Counted from the stretch's first letter, positions 51,480-62,001 are shown. The stretch is DNA of 64,000 bases from Sphingobacterium alkalisoli (GCF_005049105.1 NZ_SUKA01000001.1:806001-870000), one strand, 5' to 3'. Numbers and translations are program-made. The notes: generated by a model from the letters alone, not told the origin.

Positions 51480-54400
51480 TGCACGATGTATTTTACCATA
51501 TCTATTGTTGGGTACAACGGAATCGTTTTTTTTCCTGGGGTATTGTCGCATTGTTTCTTCTAGTCTTTGGTTATTTAGGATCCAATCTTCGTTTTGAAGA
51601 GGATATTACACAGATTGTTCCTAAAAGTGAGAAATCGAATTTAACGACCAAAGCCATCCAACAAATTAATTTCTCGGATAAAGTAACGGTGCTTTTGGAA
51701 AAGCAACATGAAGGCAATATGGATGATGTCATCTCCCTCGCCCAGGAGATTGCAGATACGCTATCACAAGATACATTGTATATTTCCGAAATCATAGGAC
51801 AGCTAGGTAATGAAGATATAGGAGCAACTTACGATTTCGTTTTCCAAAATCTACCATTTTTTTTAACATCGACAGATTATGATAGCATTGCTGCAAAAAT
51901 TACTCCCGAAGCAGTAAAATTAAAAGCAAAGTCTAATTATCACGCATTGATTTCGCCAACGGGTTTTGTTGCTGCCGATTTCATTCAAAAGGATCCGTTA
52001 GGATTGGCTTTTCTGGGATTGTCGAAATTGCAGGAGATAAATGTAGGAGAGCGTTTTATACTGTACAATGGATTTGTTACTTCTAGGGATTCCAGTGCTG
52101 TGCTTCTGTTTCTAACTCCTAAATATATCGGTGTTGAAACGGAACATAATAAAGCCTTTACGGATGAGTTATATACGATACAGCAGAGATTGAATGTTAA
52201 ATATCAAAATAAGGCTAGCGTTTCTTATTTCGGTTCGGCCTTAGTGGCTGTAGCAAATGCTGATCAGATAAAATCAGACATTGCGAAGACGGTGCTGATT
52301 TCCATGAGTATTTTGATGATTCTTCTGGTCATTTTTTACCGTAGGGTCTATGTTCCGTTACTCGTGTTTATCCCCACAATGTTCGCAGGCGTGTTTGCTT
52401 TAGCTTGTATATATGTATATAAACCTGTGATATCAGCCATTTCGATCAGCATAGGAGCGGTTTTAATCGGAATTACAATAGATTATACGTTGCATGTGCT
52501 GACACATTATAAGAAGAATGCGGACGTTAAAGCCCTGTATAAGGAATTGACGAAACCCATTATCATGAGTGGTGCGACGACTTCTGTAGCCTTTTTATGT
52601 TTGTTGTTTGTGCATTCTGAAGCACTGATAGATCTCGGTATTTTCGCTGCTATCACTGTTTTCTCTTCCGCGATATTCACGTTATTGATCATTCCACATC
52701 TTTACAGTGCAAAGAAGGAATTAATACACAACAGTTTGATAGATAAAATTGCAGCGTTCCCGTTTGAACGCAGTAAAGCCCTGATCGGAGTCTGTCTGCT
52801 ATTGATTCTTGTTAGTTTTTTTACGAGTCGTAATATCACCTTTAATGATGATTTGTCGGCTTTGAATTATATCCCGACAGATTTGAAGGAGGCGGAGCAA
52901 AAGCTTGACCAGTTAACCAATTCATCTGCCAAGTCTTTATATGTGGTGGCTACCGGAAATACGCTAGATACAGCCCTGGACCGCAATGCAGAAGTTGCTA
53001 ACCTATTGTTGGCGGCGAAAGAACGTGGGGAAATTATTAGTTTCTCCAATAGTAATACGCTGTTGCCGTCTGCACGGGATCAGCGTCAACAGATCGCGGA
53101 GTGGAATTCTTTTTGGCAGTATCACAACAAAAACGCGTTGGAAAGACAGCTACAACGAGAAGGAGCAGCTTACGGTTTCTCGGCTGATGCACATCAGGAA
53201 TTTTATAAGCTTTTGGCCAGGGATTTTACACCGTTGACCTATAGCGATTTTCAGAATGTGCCGAATATCGGGTTAAAAGACTTCATAGCAAGCAAAGGGG
53301 ATTTTTTTACGGTGTCTAGTTTGGTGAAATTGGAGGAAGTGCATCGGAAGGAGGTTATCAGGTCCTTGGAATTGTTGGAAGGTGTGGTCGTGGTCGATAG
53401 GAAGCAATTAAACGAAACATATTTAGGAAAACTTAGAGACGATTTTAATTCGCTTGTCGGTTACTCATTCGTGGGAGTTTTGCTGATACTTTGGTTCTTT
53501 TTTAAACGGATAGAATTGGTTTTACTGGCGTCTATTCCGATTGGGCTAACTGGATTAGTTACTGCTGGCTTAATGGGGGTCTTCGGGCTTGAACTCAATA
53601 TTTTCAGTGCTATAGTCTGCACTTTGGTATTCGGACACGGTGTTGATTTTAGTATTTTCATGACCACAGCTCTTCAGAAACAATATACCACAGGAAATGA
53701 CGAATTACAACTCTATCGCACATCAATACTATTGGCTGTGTTAACTACTGTTTTAGCGATCGGAGCTTTAATATTTGCTAAGCATCCGGCATTAATTTCT
53801 ATTTCTTCGGTGTCGTTGATAGGTGTATTTGCTGCGGTTATTATCACCTTTGTTTTCTATCCATTATTATTCCGGTTTTTTATTTCCGACCGTGCAAAAA
53901 AGGGAAAATCGCCGTTTACATTGACCATTTTAATCTTTTCCATTTTGCTTTTTGCATATTATGGATTAGGTTGTTTGATCGTGTCAGGTATTGGGAGGTT
54001 TATTTTTCCACTTTTTCCGATAGGTAAAGAGCAACAGAAGAAATTATTCCGTAGTATGATAAGGGCTTTTATGAAATCTGTACTATATTTTCATCCGCTA
54101 ACGCGAATGGAGACGATTAATCCATATCGGGAAAATTTCGGAAAACCTGCTATTATTATCGCTAATCACAGCTCTTTTTTGGATACACTGACAATAGGTA
54201 TGCTAATTCCTAAAATGATTTTGTTGGTGAATAAATGGGTATGGACATCTCCGATTTTCGGAAAGGCTGTTCAAGCTCTAGGGTTTTATCCAATAAGCAG
54301 AGGTGTAAATGAAAGCTTGGATTTTATCCGACAGAAAATCGAAGACGGTTTTTCGATTATTGTTTTCCCAGAAGGAACACGTTCTTACGATAATAGAATT

Positions 54401-55141
54401 GGGCGTTTTCACAAGGGCGCTTTTTATTTGGCGGAACAACTTAAAGTGGATATTTTACCCATTTATATACACGGAAATGGAGATGTATTACCAAAAGGTG
54501 ATTTCATGATATTCGGTGGGAAATTGACTGCCATTATCGGGAAAAGGATAGCGATTGACGATTTTACTTTTGGCCGTACTTATTCGGATCGGACGAAAAT
54601 CATATCGACATATTTCCGACAGGAATACCATGTCTGGAGAAGAAAACTGGAAGATGAGAATTACTTTATACCGAAAATAAATATTGCTTACCTGTATAAG
54701 GATCAAGAGATAACACAGTCTGTACGGTCAAGCTTGGAAACGAATAAAGGTCTTTTTTATGATTTGAATAGTCATATATGTGGAGATTATAAAGTAATAC
54801 ACATTTCAGATACCTATGGTGAATTGGATTATTTATTCTCCTTACAGGATGGAATGAGAAAGATAGTGGGCGTAATAGTAGATAAGGAAAGACGAGAAGT
54901 AGCCAACAGTATTTACTGGAAACAGCAGCGAAGGGTTCGATTTGAAGAGAAAGCAGAGTCTGGTGATATATTGTTAATATCAAGGTCATTGGATAGTAGT
55001 GAAATAGCAACAATTGCCTTTGATGGTTTTTCGAAAATTATAAACATTGACGGGTTTAATGATTTAACCTTCTTGATCCGGGAAGGTTTTGATAAAATAT
55101 ATGGGGGAAACAAAATCGAGATTTACAAAAAGGGAATATGA
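51479..55141 (+). CDS. MMPL-type exporter fused to PlsC acyltransferase and a methyltransferase-like domain
   Basis: A 1220-residue fusion. Residues about 15-830 form an RND/MMPL lipid exporter with two transmembrane sets (about 270-410 and 650-800) and two periplasmic loops. Residues about 870-1070 form a PlsC acyltransferase with NHSSFLDT (NHx4D) and FPEGTRS. The last 145 residues resemble a class I SAM methyltransferase, but the glycine motif is eroded to HISDTYGELDY, so SAM binding is doubtful. The protein probably exports the polyene lipid and attaches it or a fatty acyl group to a glycerol-type or resorcinol acceptor. It overlaps the next gene by four bases. Confidence 0.9.
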   Translation: MHDVFYHIYCWVQRNRFFSWGIVALFLLVFGYLGSNLRFEEDITQIVPKSEKSNLTTKAIQQINFSDKVTVLLEKQHEGNMDDVISLAQEIADTLSQDTLYISEIIGQLGNEDIGATYDFVFQNLPFFLTSTDYDSIAAKITPEAVKLKAKSNYHALISPTGFVAADFIQKDPLGLAFLGLSKLQEINVGERFILYNGFVTSRDSSAVLLFLTPKYIGVETEHNKAFTDELYTIQQRLNVKYQNKASVSYFGSALVAVANADQIKSDIAKTVLISMSILMILLVIFYRRVYVPLLVFIPTMFAGVFALACIYVYKPVISAISISIGAVLIGITIDYTLHVLTHYKKNADVKALYKELTKPIIMSGATTSVAFLCLLFVHSEALIDLGIFAAITVFSSAIFTLLIIPHLYSAKKELIHNSLIDKIAAFPFERSKALIGVCLLLILVSFFTSRNITFNDDLSALNYIPTDLKEAEQKLDQLTNSSAKSLYVVATGNTLDTALDRNAEVANLLLAAKERGEIISFSNSNTLLPSARDQRQQIAEWNSFWQYHNKNALERQLQREGAAYGFSADAHQEFYKLLARDFTPLTYSDFQNVPNIGLKDFIASKGDFFTVSSLVKLEEVHRKEVIRSLELLEGVVVVDRKQLNETYLGKLRDDFNSLVGYSFVGVLLILWFFFKRIELVLLASIPIGLTGLVTAGLMGVFGLELNIFSAIVCTLVFGHGVDFSIFMTTALQKQYTTGNDELQLYRTSILLAVLTTVLAIGALIFAKHPALISISSVSLIGVFAAVIITFVFYPLLFRFFISDRAKKGKSPFTLTILIFSILLFAYYGLGCLIVSGIGRFIFPLFPIGKEQQKKLFRSMIRAFMKSVLYFHPLTRMETINPYRENFGKPAIIIANHSSFLDTLTIGMLIPKMILLVNKWVWTSPIFGKAVQALGFYPISRGVNESLDFIRQKIEDGFSIIVFPEGTRSYDNRIGRFHKGAFYLAEQLKVDILPIYIHGNGDVLPKGDFMIFGGKLTAIIGKRIAIDDFTFGRTYSDRTKIISTYFRQEYHVWRRKLEDENYFIPKINIAYLYKDQEITQSVRSSLETNKGLFYDLNSHICGDYKVIHISDTYGELDYLFSLQDGMRKIVGVIVDKERREVANSIYWKQQRRVRFEEKAESGDILLISRSLDSSEIATIAFDGFSKIINIDGFNDLTFLIREGFDKIYGGNKIEIYKKGI

Positions 55142-56685
55142 GACCTACGAAATTTGACGTCATTATTGTGGGGAGTGGATTAGGGGGATTGGTCTCTGCT
55201 GTTGTGATGGCCAAGCAAGGGTATCGCGTTTGCATTCTAGAAAAAAACAATCAGTTTGGAGGTAATTTACAAACCTTCTCACGTAATAAGAAGATATTCG
55301 ACACTGGAGTGCACTACTTGGGCGGATTGGATAGAGGCCAGAATTTGTTTCAATATTTCTCCTATCTTGGCATAATGTCGTCGTTGAAATTGGAGCGTAT
55401 GCCAACAGTTTTTGATCAAATTTTATTTGATGGTGACGAAAATAGATACCCTATTGCACAGGGATATGACAATTTTGTAAATGAACTATTGGCTTATTTT
55501 CCGGATGAGGGAGATGCATTACGGAAATATGTAACGGATCTACAAGAGACGTGTCGAGCCTTCCCTTTGTACAACTTTGAAGATAAACAGACTTATCCGC
55601 CATATGTTTTAGATTTGAGCGTGAAAAGGTATTTTGACAGCCTAACAACTAATGAAAAATTGAAATCAGTGCTGGTGGGGGCTAATTTTTTGTATGCGGG
55701 GGAGGAATTGACGACCCCCTTTTATGTGCATGCTCTTTCCATCAATTCATATATACTAAGTGCTTTCCGTTGTGTAAATGGAGGTAGTCAGATTAGTAAA
55801 TTGTTGATTCGCGAACTCAAGAAACATGGGGGTAAAGCTTACAAACATCAAGAAGTTATCAAGTATCATGTAACAGAGGGAAAAATTTCTCATGTCGAAA
55901 CGGCTGCAGGTGATCGATATGCAGCTGATTTATTTATTTCAAACACGGATCCTAAATTAACGCTCCGTCAAATAGGACAGCGGCATTTTCGCAAGGTATA
56001 TTTCGAACGTATTTTGTCACTGCCCGTCAGTATATCTTCATTTAGCGTTCATCTCGTGCTTATCGAGAAAAAGATATCTTACAGATCCTCTAATCTTTTT
56101 TATCATCGGGATTTGAATTCAGTATGGTCTGCCGCTGGATATTCAACGGCGAATTGGCCAGCTATGTATATGCTTTCGATGACCGAAGATAAGCAAAATG
56201 TGGGCTATGCGGATACGATAACGGCGCTTACCTATATGCGGTTCGATGAAGTAAGGGAATGGAATGATACGTTTAATACCGTTACAAAAATCGGGTTTCG
56301 AGGAGCCTCCTATGAAAGTTTCAAACAACAGAAATTAAATCAAATGATTGCCCAGATAGAAAAGGAAATTCCTCATCTTTCTACTACAATTAAAGCAAGC
56401 TATACTTCTACACCACTTTCTTATCGCGATTATATAGGGAGTTTCGAAGGTAGTTTATATGGGCCTTTAAAGGACTATAATGACCCGTTGCGTTACATGA
56501 TTTCTCCAAAATCAAAGATTCCGAACCTTTATTTTACAGGTCAGGGGGTAAATATGCATGGAATTCTAGGGGTGACTATTGGAGGGGTAGCGACTTGCGC
56601 GGAGATTTTAGGACACAACTATTTAATTCATCATATGCGGCAATCATTATCTTCGGACGATTTGACATTTTCGGACACTCAATAA
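55138..56685 (+). CDS. CrtI-like FAD-dependent oxidoreductase
   Basis: A 515-residue flavoprotein with N-terminal VIIVGSGLGGLVSAVVMAKQG and EKNNQFGGNLQT, and a C-terminal FAD segment YFTGQGVNMHGILGVTIGG, as in phytoene desaturase/retinol-saturase relatives. In the pigment pathway it might desaturate or oxidise an intermediate, perhaps adjusting polyene or alkyl chain saturation, but this is inference. ATGA overlap with the exporter gene shows tight coupling. Confidence 0.88.
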   Translation: MRPTKFDVIIVGSGLGGLVSAVVMAKQGYRVCILEKNNQFGGNLQTFSRNKKIFDTGVHYLGGLDRGQNLFQYFSYLGIMSSLKLERMPTVFDQILFDGDENRYPIAQGYDNFVNELLAYFPDEGDALRKYVTDLQETCRAFPLYNFEDKQTYPPYVLDLSVKRYFDSLTTNEKLKSVLVGANFLYAGEELTTPFYVHALSINSYILSAFRCVNGGSQISKLLIRELKKHGGKAYKHQEVIKYHVTEGKISHVETAAGDRYAADLFISNTDPKLTLRQIGQRHFRKVYFERILSLPVSISSFSVHLVLIEKKISYRSSNLFYHRDLNSVWSAAGYSTANWPAMYMLSMTEDKQNVGYADTITALTYMRFDEVREWNDTFNTVTKIGFRGASYESFKQQKLNQMIAQIEKEIPHLSTTIKASYTSTPLSYRDYIGSFEGSLYGPLKDYNDPLRYMISPKSKIPNLYFTGQGVNMHGILGVTIGGVATCAEILGHNYLIHHMRQSLSSDDLTFSDTQ

Positions 56686-56735
56686 TTTGGATAAATAGGA
56701 ATCTGATTCCCAATATATAAAAAGAAGCATTCAAA

Positions 56736-58031
56736 ATGGAAAAGAATACGATAGCATACCATTCTAAGGAAGAGATAAACCGTTTTCAGGTGCAGTTATT
56801 AAAACTTCAATTACAATATTTAGCTAATCATTCCCCGTACTATAAGAAACTCTTTTCTGTCCACGGCATAGATGTGAAATCCATTCAGACTATAGAAGAT
56901 TTGACGACATTACCACTCACTTCTAAGAACGATTTGCAATTACACAACGATGATTTTTTTTGTGTTCCTCAACATGAGATTGTCGACTACTGTACAACTT
57001 CCGGAACCCTAGGATCACCTGTTACCTTTGGTTTAACAGAGTCCGATCTAGATCGACTGGCAAAAAATGAAATGCAGTCTTTTCAAATTGCAGGTATTCA
57101 GAAAGGCGATGTCGTACAGTTGATGACCACAATAGACCGCAGATTTATGGCTGGATTAGCCTACTTCTTGGGACTCCGAAAGTTAGGTGTAGGAATCATT
57201 CGTGTGGGCTCAGGTATTCCTCAAATGCAATGGGATTCTATTCTGAAATACAACCCCAATTACTTGGTTTCTGTTCCTTCGTTTCTCTTGAAACTCATCG
57301 AATTTGCGGAGCATCATGGGATAGATTATAAAAAATCCAGTGTGAAAGGGGTTATTTGTATAGGAGAGGCGCTCCGTGATAAGGACTTGAACAATTCAGT
57401 TTTAACGCAACGGATTTTAGAAAAATGGGATATAAAACTGTATTCGACTTATGCGTCGACAGAGATGGGAGCTGCTTTTACAGAATGTGAACATTTTCAG
57501 GGAGGGCACGTTCAACCGGAACTCATTATTACTGAAATACTGGATGATGAAGAAAGATCTGTTGCCGATGGTGAGAGCGGAGAGTTAGTCATTACAACGT
57601 TGGGTGTACAGGGCGTGCCGTTATTGCGATTCAAAACAGGTGATATCGTTCGTAAGTACACGACCTCCTGTGCGTGTGGCCGAAATACTTACCGAATAGG
57701 AGCGGTGGAGGGGCGTAAACAGCATATGGTGAAGTACAAGGGAACAACGTTATACCCGCCGGCAATGCATGATTTGTTAGCTGGGTTTCCGCAGATTTCG
57801 CTCCATCAAATTGAAATTTCACGTAACGAAATCGGTACTGATGAAATCGTTATTCGTATCAGCTGTTCCAATATTTCTGAAGAATTTTTGAATGAGGTAA
57901 AGGATCATTTCCGGGCTAAGCTGCGTGTTGCTCCAAAGATCGAGTTTGTTGCGCTTGAAGAATTGCAACGGTCAGTTTTCAATCCGATAAGCCGTAAACC
58001 GATTATTTTTGTCGACAACAGAGAAGCATGA
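56736..58031 (+). CDS. Phenylacetate-CoA-ligase-like AMP-forming enzyme
   Basis: A 431-residue adenylate-forming enzyme of the PaaK group. The phosphate loop is TTSGTLGSP, with YSTYASTEMG as the second adenylation motif and RFKTGDIVRKY near residue 300. Cysteines in TTSCACGRNT may bind metal, as in some PaaK relatives. It is the likely activating enzyme for 4-coumaric acid produced by the lyase at 32116, loading it on a carrier protein or CoA. It is the last plus-strand gene of the locus, 15 bases from the convergent helicase gene, with no terminator between. Confidence 0.87.
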   Translation: MEKNTIAYHSKEEINRFQVQLLKLQLQYLANHSPYYKKLFSVHGIDVKSIQTIEDLTTLPLTSKNDLQLHNDDFFCVPQHEIVDYCTTSGTLGSPVTFGLTESDLDRLAKNEMQSFQIAGIQKGDVVQLMTTIDRRFMAGLAYFLGLRKLGVGIIRVGSGIPQMQWDSILKYNPNYLVSVPSFLLKLIEFAEHHGIDYKKSSVKGVICIGEALRDKDLNNSVLTQRILEKWDIKLYSTYASTEMGAAFTECEHFQGGHVQPELIITEILDDEERSVADGESGELVITTLGVQGVPLLRFKTGDIVRKYTTSCACGRNTYRIGAVEGRKQHMVKYKGTTLYPPAMHDLLAGFPQISLHQIEISRNEIGTDEIVIRISCSNISEEFLNEVKDHFRAKLRVAPKIEFVALEELQRSVFNPISRKPIIFVDNREA

Positions 58032-58046
58032 TATAGGTATTTTGTG

Positions 58047-60923
58047 CTATCTTAATAATTCCTTTAAATCATTTTGTGATAATGATTTAACAAAGCTTTC
58101 TTCTGTTGTGATAAGTGATGTAGCAATAGATTTTTTACGATTTTGTAAAGCGACTATTTTTTCTTCAACTGTATCCTTACTTATGAATTTGTAAATAAAA
58201 ACATTTTGAGTTTGACCTATACGATGTGTCCTATCAATAGCCTGTTGTTCCACTGCAGGATTCCACCAGGGATCCAGAATAAAGACGTAGTCGGCTTCGG
58301 TTAAGTTTAAGCCCACACCTCCGGCTTTGATAGAGATAAGAAATACTTTTGTATCCTTGTTTTCTTTAAAGTTCTGTACTGCGTCGGCACGGTCTTTCGT
58401 CGCACCGTCTAAATAGGCGTACTTGATTTTCTGTTTGTCAAAATGGGCTTTAAAAAGTTGGAGATGTTTTACAAATTGAGAGAAAATCAATACCTTATTC
58501 TGTTCGGAAGAAATGGACTGTAACATTTCTAAAACAGCTTGAAATTTTCCTGAATTTTCGGAAAAATTTTCATCGACCATTTTCGGATGATTGGCTAGTT
58601 GCCGTAATTTAGTTAATCCCTGTAATAGTCTTATCTGTGACGTTTTTCCCCCTTGTTGTACGATTCCATCTAATAACGCATTTCGATACTCTGATTTCGT
58701 AGTTTCGTACATATCGTTTTGCTTTTCTGTCATCTCACAATAAATGATCTGCTCCGTTTTCGGTGGCAGTTCGGTGGCAACTTGATTCTTTGTTCGACGC
58801 AGTACAAAAGGTTTTATTATTGCTTGAAGCCTTTGTGCTTTTTCGTCATCTTTTTTCTTTTCAATAGGCAAAACGAATTCTTTTTGGAAAAATGCGTAGC
58901 TTCCTAAAAGCCCTGGATTGGTGAAATGCATTTGCGACCAGATATCTGAAACGGAATTTTCAACAGGTGTTCCACTTAATGCTAATTTGTTTCTGCTTTT
59001 GAGTATTTTAATCGATTTGAAAGATTTGGAAGCAGGATTTTTTATGTTTTGACTTTCATCTAAGATGATGTAATTAAAAAAGAACTTTCCTAAAATAGCT
59101 TCGTCGGATCGTACGATACCGTAGGTGGTAATTACGAGGTCAAAGTGTGAGAATGCGTAGGGGTCTTTGAACCGGTTAGATCCAGTATGTAATAAAATAC
59201 GTAATTCAGGCGCGAATCTATCCGCTTCCTTTTGCCAATTGTATACCAACGAGGTGGGCAGGATCAATAACGATGTTTTGGCGTGGTCGGTGCTTTTTAA
59301 ATCTTCCTTTTGCTTTTGTAAAAATGCTAACGTCTGTACTGTTTTTCCAAGCCCCATGTCATCGGCCAATACCCCTCCAAACTTGAATTCTTGTAGAAAA
59401 TGAAACCAATTATAACCGGCTTGTTGGTATGGTCTTAGCTGTCCTTTGAAGTGAAGAGGAGGAGAGGTGTTGACAATTTTTTCGAAGTTAGAAAGATTTT
59501 GAAGCTTACGACTCATTGTTAGAGCGGTATGCTCGCTTATTTCGTGCAAAAGACCGATATGCGCTTTACTAAATTGCAATATGTCTTTCTTGATTGAAAA
59601 ATGGAAAAGGTGTTCATATTGGGCAAACCACTCTTCTGGAAGAATTGCAATCTCCCCGTTAGGTAATTCAAATTCCTGAATGCGATTTAGAATATGATCT
59701 CGGAGCTGGATAAAGGGAATTTTATAGGAACCAAAGTTAGCAAATGCGCGTACATCAAACCAGTCGTTGTCTTCATCAACTTCTATGTCCAAGGTGGTTT
59801 TTCCTATAAAAAAGCTTTTATCACCTGTTTCTTGTTGTATTCTAAAACCTTTCTCGAAAAGCGCACTCTGATTTTCACTTAGCCAGCTAAAAATTGACTT
59901 TTCTTGAATAGGAACGAAGCTCCCAAATAAAGCATCTAATTTTTTTAAACCCAACTCATGAAGGAAATCCTGCTGTTTTACTTCCCAGCTCGATGATCTT
60001 TTGATTCGGATAAATGTATATTGATCTTTTTTTGGATCATACTGCATACGTACTGAAATGTTATATTCACCTCCTGCTGAAAAGGAATAGTCGCCATATT
60101 TAAAAGAAAGTTTAAGATATGATTCCCCAGTTTCTACATAGTTCAATGTTAAAACTGAAATGGCATTTTCTTTAATGGTTTTGATTTCGAAGCCTTCGGC
60201 GTATACGTTATATTTTTCAATTAATCCAGTTACAAAGGTCTCGAAATATTTCTTTTCTGTGGTGCGGCCTACAGCAATATACCTTTTATTTAAGAAGGGG
60301 CTTAATTTTTTGCCTTCTAAGGGCTGGTCAAAATAATATAACGTGTTTTCTAAAAGCAGCCATGCTTGCTGGTTGATAATAACTTCTGCGTTCTTAAACA
60401 TAAACTCCATGCGGTGCCCGTTATACTTTAGTGTCGGGAAATAACGAGTTTCTTCCTCACTACGTCTAAAATGAAAGAGGATTGACGTTGCTTGATCTGC
60501 AATGTTAAGTGCTTGATCTGCTGGGTATCCGTCTTTTTTGCTCATCAAAAATAACGGCTTGCTGCCGATTAGTTCCAATGCCTTTAACATTTTCTGTTCT
60601 AGTTTAGGACGGATATAATCGTAGAGCTTCTGGTCAAAAATCTTAGAAAAGTAATCCATAGGACGGATTGCTTTCTTGTGAAACCGCTTGATGACATGAG
60701 TTTGTTCAATTTCATCCAGAAGCTTAATTATTTTATAATCTTCTTCGTCTAGAACTGATTTAAATTCGTCCACCGTATTGGAAAAGACCCGTTTGTACGA
60801 TAGCGAATCTGAACCATTAGAGTTCAACTGAACGATATGAGGCTCAATTAAATAGCCTAAATAGGCATGTTTCCCCAGTGAATATATTAAACGATATGGT
60901 ACGGAATTATCTATCTTTTGCAT
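58047..60923 (-). CDS. SNF2-family helicase-like ATPase
   Basis: A 958-residue Swi2/Snf2 ATPase with a long N-terminal domain (about 1-490) of the bacterial SNF2-associated kind. Motif I is DDMGLGKTVQT (about 525), motif II is DESQ, motif III is LSGTPVENS, and motif VI is QAIDRTHRIGQ near 880. It is expected to remodel protein-DNA or RNA polymerase complexes using ATP. Start set at the ATG at 60923, rather than TTG at 60932. It lies 72 bases downstream of dapF on the same strand. Not part of the pigment locus. Confidence 0.92.
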   Translation of the reverse strand: MQKIDNSVPYRLIYSLGKHAYLGYLIEPHIVQLNSNGSDSLSYKRVFSNTVDEFKSVLDEEDYKIIKLLDEIEQTHVIKRFHKKAIRPMDYFSKIFDQKLYDYIRPKLEQKMLKALELIGSKPLFLMSKKDGYPADQALNIADQATSILFHFRRSEEETRYFPTLKYNGHRMEFMFKNAEVIINQQAWLLLENTLYYFDQPLEGKKLSPFLNKRYIAVGRTTEKKYFETFVTGLIEKYNVYAEGFEIKTIKENAISVLTLNYVETGESYLKLSFKYGDYSFSAGGEYNISVRMQYDPKKDQYTFIRIKRSSSWEVKQQDFLHELGLKKLDALFGSFVPIQEKSIFSWLSENQSALFEKGFRIQQETGDKSFFIGKTTLDIEVDEDNDWFDVRAFANFGSYKIPFIQLRDHILNRIQEFELPNGEIAILPEEWFAQYEHLFHFSIKKDILQFSKAHIGLLHEISEHTALTMSRKLQNLSNFEKIVNTSPPLHFKGQLRPYQQAGYNWFHFLQEFKFGGVLADDMGLGKTVQTLAFLQKQKEDLKSTDHAKTSLLILPTSLVYNWQKEADRFAPELRILLHTGSNRFKDPYAFSHFDLVITTYGIVRSDEAILGKFFFNYIILDESQNIKNPASKSFKSIKILKSRNKLALSGTPVENSVSDIWSQMHFTNPGLLGSYAFFQKEFVLPIEKKKDDEKAQRLQAIIKPFVLRRTKNQVATELPPKTEQIIYCEMTEKQNDMYETTKSEYRNALLDGIVQQGGKTSQIRLLQGLTKLRQLANHPKMVDENFSENSGKFQAVLEMLQSISSEQNKVLIFSQFVKHLQLFKAHFDKQKIKYAYLDGATKDRADAVQNFKENKDTKVFLISIKAGGVGLNLTEADYVFILDPWWNPAVEQQAIDRTHRIGQTQNVFIYKFISKDTVEEKIVALQNRKKSIATSLITTEESFVKSLSQNDLKELLR

Positions 60924-60995
60924 CAAAACCAATTTCTCTTAAAAAAGGGTTGTAATATACAGATAAATTCGCATTTAAGAGCGAGTGTTTTCACA

Positions 60996-61784
60996 TTAAA
61001 TAGACTGAATTTCGCCTTCGAAAACAAAAGTGGCTGGCCCTTTAAGAAATACATTAGTGAATATGTTTCCTTCTTTGTGAAAGGAAATGTATAACTGGCC
61101 TCCCATTACGCGAACTGGAAGTTCGACATCCCCCTCTATATTTTCGTGTATTGCCATAGCCATGGCCGCAGCTGTAGCTCCAGTGCCGCAAGCGTAGGTT
61201 TCGTTTTCCACACCTCTTTCGAAGGTTCGTAGAAAGTAGCCTTCTCCCTCTTTTTCAACAAAGTTGACATTGATGCCATTTGTGCCATAGATGTTATTGT
61301 TTCGAGTGCTATATCCCTCCTCATATACAGGGAAATTTTTTAAATCTTCGACAATTTTGACATAGTGCGGAGAACCGGTGTCAAGTATATATGCGTCGGA
61401 TTCTTGCGTTACTTGAGACACATTGATCATTCCTAGATTTACTTGAGGCCCATAGATGTCTGCTATATGGTCACCGTCGACTGCCAGAAAGGCAGTCTTG
61501 TTTTGGATAAGACCCAGATCGCGGGCGAAAGCTACAATACACCGTCCGCCGTTCCCACACATGGTCCCCTCGCGTCCATCAGCATTGAAGTAGATCATTT
61601 CGAAATCATAATTTTTCGTATCTTGAAGTAGCATTAACCCATCTGCACCAATTCCAAACCGTCTTTCACAAAAATTACGTATTAATGTTTCGTTTTTTCG
61701 GTCAAAAAAGCCGTTTCTGTTGTCAATTAAGATAAAGTCATTCCCCGCTCCTTGATATTTAAAAAATTTTATTTTTTTATGCAT
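60996..61784 (-). CDS. dapF: Diaminopimelate epimerase
   Basis: A 262-residue enzyme converting LL- to meso-diaminopimelate for lysine and peptidoglycan. The two catalytic cysteines are in MCGNGGRCIVAF and in ETYACGTGATAAAMA, both intact. The N-terminal KYQGAGNDFILIDNR is the family signature. Length is normal. Diverges from the protease gene at 62002 across a 217-base gap. The helicase gene follows downstream. Confidence 0.97.
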   Translation of the reverse strand: MHKKIKFFKYQGAGNDFILIDNRNGFFDRKNETLIRNFCERRFGIGADGLMLLQDTKNYDFEMIYFNADGREGTMCGNGGRCIVAFARDLGLIQNKTAFLAVDGDHIADIYGPQVNLGMINVSQVTQESDAYILDTGSPHYVKIVEDLKNFPVYEEGYSTRNNNIYGTNGINVNFVEKEGEGYFLRTFERGVENETYACGTGATAAAMAMAIHENIEGDVELPVRVMGGQLYISFHKEGNIFTNVFLKGPATFVFEGEIQSI

Positions 61785-61899
61785 AATTTGAAAATCTACT
61801 GTAAAATTAATATTCTTGTTACAATTCTTTTGAAGTGTGTTAAATCTTGTTAAAAAAGAAGCTCAGGGCTGTTTGTTAACAATTTTTAACTGACAAAAC

Positions 61900-61931
61900 T
61901 TGCAGGAAGACTGTCAATGGTATTACATTTG
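61900..61931 (+). promoter_or_regulatory. Bacteroidota-type promoter of the Deg/HtrA protease gene
   Basis: TTG at 61900-61902, 21 bases, then TACATTTG at 61924-61931. This is an exact match to the -33 TTG / -7 TAnnTTTG promoter described for this phylum. Transcription would start near 61937, giving a leader of about 65 bases. Confidence 0.65.
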
Positions 61932-62001
61932 AATGTACACAATTAAAATACGTAACAAATTAAATTTTAACAAAGTTAAGCATTATTACAGCAAATAAAA
62001 T

